Assembly (NCBI GenBank): GCA_050186955.1 | Contig: JBFWXZ010000097.1 | Location: 1 to 11,476 of the forward strand | Direction of reading: 5' to 3' | Length of the DNA stretch: 11,476 bases | Source of the DNA: JACKJP01 sp050186955 | GTDB taxonomy: Bacteria; Pseudomonadota; Alphaproteobacteria; Rhizobiales; Tepidamorphaceae | Part shown: in pieces, positions 5,950 through 11,476 of the stretch | How the letters are laid out: each line of letters begins with the position of its first letter | Position numbering within the stretch: position 1 is the stretch's first letter | Program-made: the position numbers and the translations under genes | Notes under the pieces: model-generated | The model's input: only the letters and a program-made list of their open reading frames with translations | The model's database searches: none | What the model was told of the DNA's origin: nothing

Positions 5950-8292
5950 TTAGAGCTTGAGCGTGCGCAGCCGCAGCGCATTCGAGATCACCGAGACCGA
6001 CGACAGGCTCATCGCGGCCGCCGCGATCATCGGCGACAGCAGCGTGCCGGTCAGCGGGTAGAGGGCGCCGGCGGCCACCGGCACGCCGAGCGCGTTGTAG
6101 ACGAAGGCGAAGAACAGGTTCTGCCTGATGTTGGAAAGTGTCGCCTGCGCCAGCCTGCGGGCGCGCGCTATCCCCGATATGTCGCCCTTCAGCAGGGTGA
6201 TGCCGGCGCTCTCCATGGCGACGTCGGCGCCGGTTCCCATGGCGATGCCGACATCGGCGGCGGCCAGAGCCGGCGCGTCGTTGACGCCGTCTCCGGCCAT
6301 GGCGACGGCGCGGCCGGCATGGCGCAGTTCCTCGACCAGCGCCTTCTTGTCCTCCGGCAGCACGCCGGCGCGCACCTCGTCGATGCCGAGCTTCGCGGCG
6401 ACGGAGCGCGCCGTCGTCTCGTTGTCGCCGGTCGCCATGACGATCCTGAGCCCGGCCTCGTGCAGGGCGGCGATGGCATCGGCGGCGTTCGCCTTCACCG
6501 GATCGGCGACGGCGACGATGCCGGCGAGCCGGCCGCCGGCGGCGACGAACATCGCCGTGCGGCCCTCCGCGCGCAGCGCGTCGGCCTGGCTCTCCTGCCC
6601 GGCCGACACATCGATGCCGGCTTCCCGCATCATGGCGGCGTTGCCGATGGCGACCTCCTTGCGGCCGACCCGGCCGGTGACGCCCTTGCCGGTCACCGCG
6701 GCGAAGTCCTTCACCGCCGGAATGTCGATGCCGCGTTCCCGCGCCCCGGATACGATGGCTTCCGCCAGCGCGTGCTCGGAGCTGCGCTCGAGCGCGGCGG
6801 CGAGCGCCAGCACCTCGTCCTCGCCGGGCTTGCCGAAGGCGACCACGTCGGTGAGCTTCGGGCGACCCTCGGTGAGGGTGCCGGTCTTGTCGACGACGAC
6901 GGTGTCGATGCGCGCCATGCGCTCCAGCGCCTCGGCGTCGCGCACCAGCACGCCGGCGCCCGCGCCGCGGCCGGTCGCGGTCATCACCGACATCGGCGTC
7001 GCCAGCCCCAGCGCGCAGGGGCAGGCGATGATCAGCACCGACACCGCGGCGACGATCGCGTGGACGAAGCGCGGCTCCGGCCCCCAGGCCATCCAGGCGA
7101 GGAAGCCGACGATCGCCGCCGCCACCACCGCGGGCACGAACCACGCCGCCACCCTGTCGGCGAGTGACTGGATCGGCGCCCGCGACCGCTGGGCGCTCGC
7201 CACCATCTCGACGATGCGCGCCAGCATCGTCTCCTCGCCGACCTTCGCCGCCTCGATGACGAGGCTGCCCTTGCCGTTGATGGTGCCGCCGGTCACCGCG
7301 TCGCCCTCGTCCTTCTCGACGGGGATCGGCTCGCCGGTGATCATGCTCTCGTCCACCGCCGAGCGCCCGGAGACGACGAAGCCGTCGACCGGCACGCTTT
7401 CGCCGGGACGCACCCGCAGCCGGTCGCCCTCGAGGATGTTCTCCAGCGGCACGTCGTTCTCCTCGCCGTCGGGATCGAGCCGCCTCGCGTGCTTGGGCGA
7501 GAGGTCGAGCAGCGCGCGGATCGCGTCGCCGGTGCGCTCGCGCGCCTTCAGCTCCAGCACCTGGCCGAGGAAGACTAGCGCCACGATGACGGCGGAGGCC
7601 TCGTAATAGACCGGGACGTTGCCGTGCATGCGGAAGCCGGCCGGGAAGATGCCGGGCAGGAAGGTAGCGACAACGCTGTAGAGATAGGCCGCGCCGACGC
7701 CGAGCGAGATCAGCGTCCACATATTGGGGCTGAGATTGCGAACCGACTGGATGCCGCGCTGGAAGAAGGGAAGCGCCGCCCACAGCACCACGGGCGTCGC
7801 CAGCGCGAATTCGATCCACACCGAAAGGCGCTCGCCGAAGAGGTCGCGCAGCGGCAGGCCGACCATCGGCGCCATGGAAAGCGCGAAGAGCGGCAGCGCC
7901 AGCGCCGCGCTCACCCAGAACCGGCGGGTGAAATCGGCGAGTTCGTGGTTCGGCTCGTCGGAGACGCCCGACATCGGTTCCAGCGCCATGCCGCATTTCG
8001 GGCAGGTGCCGGGCTTGTCGCGGACGATCTCGGGGTCCATCGGGCAGGTCCAGAGCGCCGCCTTGGCCGGCTTCCTCGCCCGTTTCTTGGCGTTGCCGGA
8101 GACGTAGAACCAGGGATCGGCGGCGAACCGGTCGTGGCATTTCTGGCTACAGAAGTGATAGTCCGCGTCCTTCCAGCGGTAGTGCGGCTTGCCCGCGCCG
8201 AGCTTCACCGTCATCCCGCAGACGGGGTCGATTGCCGTTTCCGCCGGCGCGGCGGCGCCCTCATGCGCGTGATGTCCGTGTTCGCAACCCAT
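5950..8292 (-). CDS. copA: Cu(I)-exporting P1B-type ATPase CopA with YHS and HMBD N-terminal domains
   Basis: CopA pumps Cu(I) out across the inner membrane. From the ATG at 8292 the product has 780 residues. The N-terminus carries a His-rich start (EHGHHAHEG), a YHS-type domain (DPVCGM 22-27, FCSQKC 47-52) and a heavy-metal-binding domain (CPMD 83-86 to CPKCGM 97-102) in place of the usual HMA CxxC domain. The core is complete: TGEP 319-322, metal site CPC 424-426, phosphorylation site DKTGT from Asp468, SEHALAEAI with His507 in the ATP-binding domain, and GDGVNDAPAL with Asp668/Asp672. YN (732-733) and MSLSS (761-765) in the last two helices give the P1B-1 Cu(I) signature. A GTG at 8304 would add four residues but has no spaced ribosome site. 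It leads the copA-cueR transcript and is controlled by the MerR-type promoter upstream. Confidence 0.95.
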   Translation of the reverse strand: MGCEHGHHAHEGAAAPAETAIDPVCGMTVKLGAGKPHYRWKDADYHFCSQKCHDRFAADPWFYVSGNAKKRARKPAKAALWTCPMDPEIVRDKPGTCPKCGMALEPMSGVSDEPNHELADFTRRFWVSAALALPLFALSMAPMVGLPLRDLFGERLSVWIEFALATPVVLWAALPFFQRGIQSVRNLSPNMWTLISLGVGAAYLYSVVATFLPGIFPAGFRMHGNVPVYYEASAVIVALVFLGQVLELKARERTGDAIRALLDLSPKHARRLDPDGEENDVPLENILEGDRLRVRPGESVPVDGFVVSGRSAVDESMITGEPIPVEKDEGDAVTGGTINGKGSLVIEAAKVGEETMLARIVEMVASAQRSRAPIQSLADRVAAWFVPAVVAAAIVGFLAWMAWGPEPRFVHAIVAAVSVLIIACPCALGLATPMSVMTATGRGAGAGVLVRDAEALERMARIDTVVVDKTGTLTEGRPKLTDVVAFGKPGEDEVLALAAALERSSEHALAEAIVSGARERGIDIPAVKDFAAVTGKGVTGRVGRKEVAIGNAAMMREAGIDVSAGQESQADALRAEGRTAMFVAAGGRLAGIVAVADPVKANAADAIAALHEAGLRIVMATGDNETTARSVAAKLGIDEVRAGVLPEDKKALVEELRHAGRAVAMAGDGVNDAPALAAADVGIAMGTGADVAMESAGITLLKGDISGIARARRLAQATLSNIRQNLFFAFVYNALGVPVAAGALYPLTGTLLSPMIAAAAMSLSSVSVISNALRLRTLKL

Positions 8293-8327
8293 CGCTCGAT
8301 CCACTCCGTTTCTCGTCGGTTGCGGAT

Positions 8328-8358
8328 CATATAAGGCTTCCAGTCACTGGAAGCTCAA
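8328..8358 (-). promoter_or_regulatory. CueR-type promoter of copA with 19-bp spacer
   Basis: On the minus strand, TTGAGC (-35, plus 8353-8358) and TATATG (-10, plus 8328-8333) are separated by 19 bp, the overlong spacer characteristic of MerR-activated promoters. The spacer holds a perfect dyad, GCTTCCAGTGACTGGAAGC (plus 8336-8354), with 9-bp arms that match the CueR/HmrR operator type (CTTCCAG...CTGGAAG). It lies between the end of the LysR gene (8373) and copA (8292) and would leave a leader of about 30 nt. Confidence 0.9.
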
Positions 8359-8372
8359 GGGCCATTGATCGA

Positions 8373-9542
8373 TTATCGCGCCGCCGCCCGCACGAGATCG
8401 GCGAAGAGCGTCTGCGCCGGCGTCGGCGCCCACCCGGCGCGGGTCGTAAGCCCGATGGCGCGGCCGGGGCCGTCGATGGCGATATCGAGGCGGACGACCA
8501 GCCCCTTGGCGATCTCCGCCTCCGCCTGCTGGCCGGAGATGCAGCCGAGATGGTCGCTGGCCGCGAGCAATTCGCGCATCAGCAGGATCGAGCCGGATTC
8601 GATGATGCGCGCCGGCGTCACGCATCCAGCCAGCGCGAAGGCTTCCTCGAAGCGCCTGCGCGCCGGCGTCCCGCTCCTCGCGACGACGAAGGGAAAGGCG
8701 GCGAGATCGGCGGGCGTCAGCCTCTCGCGGGCCGCGAGCGGATGCCGCCGGCCGGCGATGACCGCGAGCCGGTCGTCGAACAGCTTCTCCTCCTCGACGT
8801 CGTCGACCGGCGCCGGCTCGCGGAGCGCGCCGACGATGAGGTCGATGTCGCCGCGCCGGAGCCCGGCCAGCAGGTCGTCATAGGGGCCGTCGAGCACGGT
8901 GATCGGATAGGTCGGCCGCCTCTCGCGGAATGCGGCGAGGGCACGCGGCAGGATCCGCGAGCGCGACAGCGGCAACGCGCCGATAACGATGCGGCCGGCC
9001 TCCCGCCCGTCGAACTCGGCGAGTTCGGCGTCGGCCTGGTCGAGCTCGGCGAAGGCGAGTCGCGCGGCGCGCGCGAGCGCCTGGCATGGCCGAGTCGCCG
9101 CCACGCCGAAGGATGCGCGCTCGAAAAGCGGACGGCCGGCGTCGCGCTCCAGCCGCGTCACCGCCCGGTGCACGGTCGGCTGCGCCATGCCGAGCCGGGC
9201 GGCGGCGAGCGTGAAGTTCTCGCATTCGCCCACTGCGGCGAGCGCTTCCAGACCTGCCGTGGTGGCGGTGAGGGCAAGGCGCGGCGCGACCGCTGCGAGC
9301 GCCGGATCGAGGATCGCCAGGGCGCGGGCGGTCCGCTCCGCCAGAAGCCTGGCTCGGGCGGTCGGAAAGAAGCCCTGCGGGCGGCGCTCGAAAAGCGCGC
9401 CGCCGGCGGACTGCCGGAGATTGCGCATCGCCTGTGTCACCGCCGGCTGCGAGAGACGGTGGCGGCGCGCCGCGGCGCTCGGCGAGCCGGTCTCGACAAC
9501 CGCGAGGAACAGCCGCAGGTGCCGCAGGTTGCGGTTGATCAC
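8373..9542 (-). CDS. LysR-family regulator with two tandem N-terminal HTH domains
   Basis: The 389-residue product is about 90 residues longer than a typical LysR protein because the DNA-binding region is present twice. The first copy spans roughly 8-75 (ETGSPSAAARRHRLSQPAVT... LFERRPQGFFPT). The second spans 97-165 (ECENFTLAAARLGMAQPTVH... LFERASFGVAAT). A linker helix and one effector-binding domain follow (RIVIGALPLSRSRILP near 184, LIVGALREP near 235, GWAPTPAQTLFADLV near the end). The GTG at 9542 overlaps the TGA of the oxidoreductase gene as GTGA, so translation is coupled and no separate promoter is expected. The same frame stays open upstream to 9839, but that part is another reading of the oxidoreductase. 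The neighbouring galB and operator-like dyads at 10485-10506 suggest it controls aromatic-acid genes, like the LysR-type GalR, but the effector is not readable. Confidence 0.9.
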   Translation of the reverse strand: MINRNLRHLRLFLAVVETGSPSAAARRHRLSQPAVTQAMRNLRQSAGGALFERRPQGFFPTARARLLAERTARALAILDPALAAVAPRLALTATTAGLEALAAVGECENFTLAAARLGMAQPTVHRAVTRLERDAGRPLFERASFGVAATRPCQALARAARLAFAELDQADAELAEFDGREAGRIVIGALPLSRSRILPRALAAFRERRPTYPITVLDGPYDDLLAGLRRGDIDLIVGALREPAPVDDVEEEKLFDDRLAVIAGRRHPLAARERLTPADLAAFPFVVARSGTPARRRFEEAFALAGCVTPARIIESGSILLMRELLAASDHLGCISGQQAEAEIAKGLVVRLDIAIDGPGRAIGLTTRAGWAPTPAQTLFADLVRAAAR

Positions 9543-10414
9543 AGCCGCGACAGGATGCGCTCGGCGCGCGACGAGAAATCGTCGTCGCCGGGCTCGGCAT
9601 GAAGCGCGGCGATGTCCGCCTGCCATTGCGCCGCCGCTGCGCTCATCCGACCCGCAAGCCCGAGCGCCTCCACGGTCGCCGCGACCTCGCGCATCTCCGC
9701 CGCCCGCCGCGCGCCATGCACCATCATGCGCTCCAGATTGTAGGCGCCGCGGCGGCGCCACTGCATCGCCGGATCGGAGGCGTCGAGCGAGGCGATGACC
9801 TGGGCCTCGACGCCGGCCCGCCGCGCCGCCAGGAAGCATTCCGCGGTCAGCGCCTCGATCCCCTTCACCATCACCGAGCGGATCATCTTGATCGACGAAG
9901 CCTCGCCGACCGCGGGGCCGGCGATCACCGGCTTCATGCCGAGCGCCCGAAGCGCGTCCGCCGCCTCCCGTGCGTGCGGGCCGGAGACCAGAAGTGGCAC
10001 CAGATGGCGCTTGGGATGCACGGGCGCCATCACCGCGACGTCGACATAGCGCGCGCCCCGCGCGTCGATCGCCTCGGCGGCGCGCTGCTTGGTGCCCGGC
10101 GCGCAGGAGTTGCAGTCGAGCCAGAACGCGCCGGCGCCGAGAAGCGGCGCGGCGGCGGCCGCCGCCTCCAGCGCGCGGTCGGCGGTGACGACGCTGAACA
10201 CGATTGCCGCGCCGGCGAGCGCGTCGGCGAGGGCGTCGCAGCCCCGAACGCCAAGCATGCGGTAGCGTTCCCGCATCGCCTGCCGCGCCGCCGGATCGTC
10301 GGTCTTGATGTCGTAGGCGGCGATCCTGGACGGGTCGGCGAGATCCCAGCCGGAAACGAAGGCCTGCGCCGCCTCCCCGAAGCCGACGAAGGCGATCTTC
10401 GGCTGGTTGTCCAT
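9539..10414 (-). CDS. NAD(P)-dependent oxidoreductase, 6-phosphogluconate/3-hydroxyisobutyrate dehydrogenase-like (DUF1932)
   Basis: The 291-residue product has an N-terminal Rossmann fold with the dinucleotide motif VGFGEAAQAF (10-19) and a beta-hydroxyacid-dehydrogenase layout: SVVTADRAL near 74, DCNSCAPGTKQ near 100 and a candidate catalytic lysine at 176 in SSIKMIRSVMVKG. The C-terminal half, with DPAMQWRRRGAYNLERMMVHGARRAAEM (214-241), is of the DUF1932 type. It should oxidise or reduce a hydroxyacid with NAD(P)H in the cytoplasm; the substrate is not evident. The ATG at 10414 has GGAG 8 nt upstream. It is followed by the LysR gene with a 4-bp overlap and diverges from galB across 175 bp. 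That placement suggests a side reaction of the protocatechuate/gallate 4,5-cleavage pathway, which is an inference only. Confidence 0.82.
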   Translation of the reverse strand: MDNQPKIAFVGFGEAAQAFVSGWDLADPSRIAAYDIKTDDPAARQAMRERYRMLGVRGCDALADALAGAAIVFSVVTADRALEAAAAAAPLLGAGAFWLDCNSCAPGTKQRAAEAIDARGARYVDVAVMAPVHPKRHLVPLLVSGPHAREAADALRALGMKPVIAGPAVGEASSIKMIRSVMVKGIEALTAECFLAARRAGVEAQVIASLDASDPAMQWRRRGAYNLERMMVHGARRAAEMREVAATVEALGLAGRMSAAAAQWQADIAALHAEPGDDDFSSRAERILSRL

Positions 10415-10484
10415 GGCGTGCGCTCCGGGTTGGCGGATACGGAAAATCCCCCGCGCAGTCTCGCAGAAATGGCGGTGTCGCTCC

Positions 10485-10506
10485 AGCTACTATAGCTAAA
10501 TCTTAT
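10485..10506. promoter_or_regulatory. AT-rich operator/promoter candidate between the oxidoreductase and galB
   Basis: In the 175-bp divergent gap, AGCTACTATAGCT (10485-10497) is an inverted repeat with perfect 5-bp arms and a 3-bp spacer. It overlaps ATAGCTAAATCTTAT (10492-10506), a 15-mer of the T-N11-A form bound by LysR proteins, with partly symmetric arms. On the minus strand TATAGT (plus 10489-10494) could be a -10 for the oxidoreductase. A good -35 is not evident on either strand, which would suit an activator-dependent promoter. The adjacent LysR protein is the obvious candidate ligand. Confidence 0.45.
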
Positions 10507-10529
10507 GAAGACTGCGTCACTTTCGAATT

Positions 10530-10562
10530 GCCGGCCCGCGCCTGTGCGTGGGAACCTCCGGC
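10530..10562 (+). other. Possible stem-loop in the galB leader
   Basis: CCCGCGC at 10535-10541 can pair with GCGTGGG at 10546-10552 around a 4-nt loop (one G-U pair). GCCGG at 10530-10534 and CCGGC at 10558-10562 could extend it. It sits between the AT-rich operator candidate and the galB ribosome site and has no T-run. Chance pairing in GC-rich DNA is quite possible. Confidence 0.25.
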
Positions 10563-10589
10563 CACTCGCGGAAAAGGGAGGCTCGGTGC

Positions 10590-11324
10590 ATGGCTGCGGC
10601 AAGGACGGCGCTGGTGATCAGCGCCCATGCGGCGGATTTCGTCTGGCGCTGCGGCGGCGCGATCGCGCTGCACGCTGAGAAGGGTTATGCGGTGACGGTG
10701 CTCTGCCTGTCCTTCGGCGAGCGCGGCGAGAGCGCCAAGCTGTGGAAGCAGGAGGGGATGACCCTCGACCGCGTCAAGGCGGCGCGGCGCGGCGAGGCGG
10801 AGCGCGCGGCGGAAGCGCTCGGGGTCCACGATCTCGTCTGTCTCGATCTCGGCGACTACCCGCTGGAGCTGGCGCGGGCCGACAAGGAGCGCGTCGTCGA
10901 GGTGATCCGCGCGGTGCAGCCCTCCTTCATGCTCTCGCATTCGCTGTTCGATCCCTACAACACCGACCACAGCTATGCGACGCAGGTCGCGCTCGAATGC
11001 CGCATGATCGCCCAGGCCTGGGGCCACAGACCGGGCGAGAAGGTTCTCGGCGCGCCGCAGCTCTACCTCTTCGAGCCGCACCAGACCGAGCAGATGGGCT
11101 GGAAGCCCGATACGTTCCTCGACATCACCCCGGTCTGGGAGCGCAAGCGGGCCGCCATCGAATGCATGGAAGGGCAGGAGCACCTGTGGGAATATTACAC
11201 CCGGGTCGCCGAGAATCGCGCCAACCACTTCAAGCGCAATTCCGGCGGCCAGGCCGCCGGGCGCGACTGCAGATATGCCGAGGGCTTCCAGTCGGTCTTC
11301 CCGCGCACGGTCGACGAGTTGTGA
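10590..11324 (+). CDS. galB: 4-oxalomesaconate hydratase, PIG-L-fold GalB type
   Basis: GalB-type enzymes hydrate 4-oxalomesaconate to 4-carboxy-4-hydroxy-2-oxoadipate in the gallate/protocatechuate 4,5-cleavage pathway and belong to the zinc-dependent PIG-L/LmbE fold rather than the LigJ amidohydrolase fold. The 244-residue product resembles remembered Pseudomonas GalB throughout: ALVISAHAADFVWRCGGAIALHAEKGY (His13 and Asp16 in the modified PIG-L metal motif), CLSFGERGESAKLW near 39-52, LSHSLFDPYNTDHSYA with His127, LYLFEPHQTEQ near 158-168, GQEHLWEYYTRVA near 195-207 and the terminal AEGFQSVFPR. The ATG at 10590 is chosen because AGGGAGG lies 8 nt upstream; an in-frame GTG at 10548 would add 14 unconserved residues. 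It is divergent from the oxidoreductase-LysR pair and followed by a DoxX-family gene 21 bp downstream. Other pathway genes are not in the window. Confidence 0.87.
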   Translation: MAAARTALVISAHAADFVWRCGGAIALHAEKGYAVTVLCLSFGERGESAKLWKQEGMTLDRVKAARRGEAERAAEALGVHDLVCLDLGDYPLELARADKERVVEVIRAVQPSFMLSHSLFDPYNTDHSYATQVALECRMIAQAWGHRPGEKVLGAPQLYLFEPHQTEQMGWKPDTFLDITPVWERKRAAIECMEGQEHLWEYYTRVAENRANHFKRNSGGQAAGRDCRYAEGFQSVFPRTVDEL

Positions 11325-11345
11325 ACCGCTGAAGGAGCATCATCG

Positions 11346-11476
11346 ATGAAGGCACTCGCCGGGTTCGAACCCCAGATCCGCTCGATCTTCCGCATCATGG
11401 CGGGCCTGCTGCTCCTGCAGCACGGCACCACCAAGCTGCTCGGCTTTCCGCAGACCCAGATGAGCGGTATGTCCCT
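11346..11476 (+). CDS. DoxX-family membrane protein, N-terminal part (3' end outside window)
   Basis: A frame opens with ATG at 11346, preceded by AAGGAG nine nt upstream, and runs off the window after 43 full codons. The stretch IFRIMAGLLLLQHGTTKLLGFPQ is the typical first membrane helix and HG-xxK-LFGF-type turn of DoxX-family proteins, small four-helix inner-membrane proteins of varied and mostly uncertain function. The 21-bp gap to galB and the shared strand suggest co-transcription. Too little is present to tell which subgroup it belongs to. Confidence 0.78.
   Translation, partial: MKALAGFEPQIRSIFRIMAGLLLLQHGTTKLLGFPQTQMSGMS

Noticed and set aside
5936..8140. An 864-residue open frame on the minus strand that runs through copA into cueR
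   Set aside because: Only the last 129 codons (cueR) show homology. The rest is an alternate frame of copA kept open by high GC, with Arg/Gly-rich composition and no recognisable domain.
8293..8304. GTG at 8304 as the copA start
   Set aside because: It overlaps the only GGAG upstream, leaving no spaced ribosome site. The ATG at 8292 is preferred, though the difference is only four residues.
9543..9839. In-frame upstream extension of the LysR gene to 9839
   Set aside because: It reads the oxidoreductase gene in another frame. The GTG at 9542 gives a clean GTGA overlap and places the first HTH at the normal position.

Overview
The window is GC-rich DNA with tightly packed genes, short intergenic gaps and frequent 4-8 bp stop/start overlaps. 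The gene content points to an alphaproteobacterium, most likely Hyphomicrobiales (rhizobial/Brucella-like). The indicators are a divergent znuA / znuCB-zur block, a copA-cueR pair with a classical MerR-type promoter, and a GalB-type hydratase beside a LysR gene. I would not name a genus. No rRNA, tRNA, CRISPR array, insertion sequence or phage gene was seen, and no gene-free stretch reaches 300 bp.

Layout. (1) 1-1125 (+) is the C-terminal three quarters of glycerol kinase GlpK, cut by the window edge. (2) 1169-4427 is a complete zinc-uptake locus: znuA (-) diverges from znuC-znuB-zur (+). The shared promoter is an AT-rich island holding two Zur-box-like palindromes with centres 22 bp apart. 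The znuC leader also holds a 19-bp tandem repeat and a possible 23-codon leader ORF that ends in an ATGA overlap with znuC. (3) 4437-8358 (-) is a copper module: a MerR-type promoter with a 19-bp dyad and 19-bp spacer drives the Cu(I) P-type ATPase copA, then cueR, then a periplasmic di-haem DUF1111/DHOR-like protein. It converges on zur, and both stop codons lie in one 15-bp perfect palindrome. (4) 8373-11476 looks like an aromatic-acid catabolism edge. A DUF1932-type NAD(P) oxidoreductase and a LysR-family regulator with two tandem HTH domains overlap by 4 bp (-). They diverge from a PIG-L-fold 4-oxalomesaconate hydratase (galB) followed by the start of a DoxX-family membrane protein (+).

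How the parts work together. ZnuA would capture periplasmic Zn(II), ZnuB would carry it across the inner membrane using ATP hydrolysis by ZnuC, and Zur, encoded in the same operon, would close the loop on the shared operator. CopA would export Cu(I) under CueR control, with cueR autoregulated because it lies downstream of copA on the same strand. The haem protein behind cueR may belong to the same transcript. The distal block probably belongs to the protocatechuate/gallate 4,5-cleavage route, with the remaining pathway genes outside the window.

The strongest leads are the double-HTH LysR protein, the leader ORF/repeat ahead of znuC, the haem protein placed behind cueR, and the paired Zur boxes. 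Everything is read by eye from the sequence; no database search was possible.
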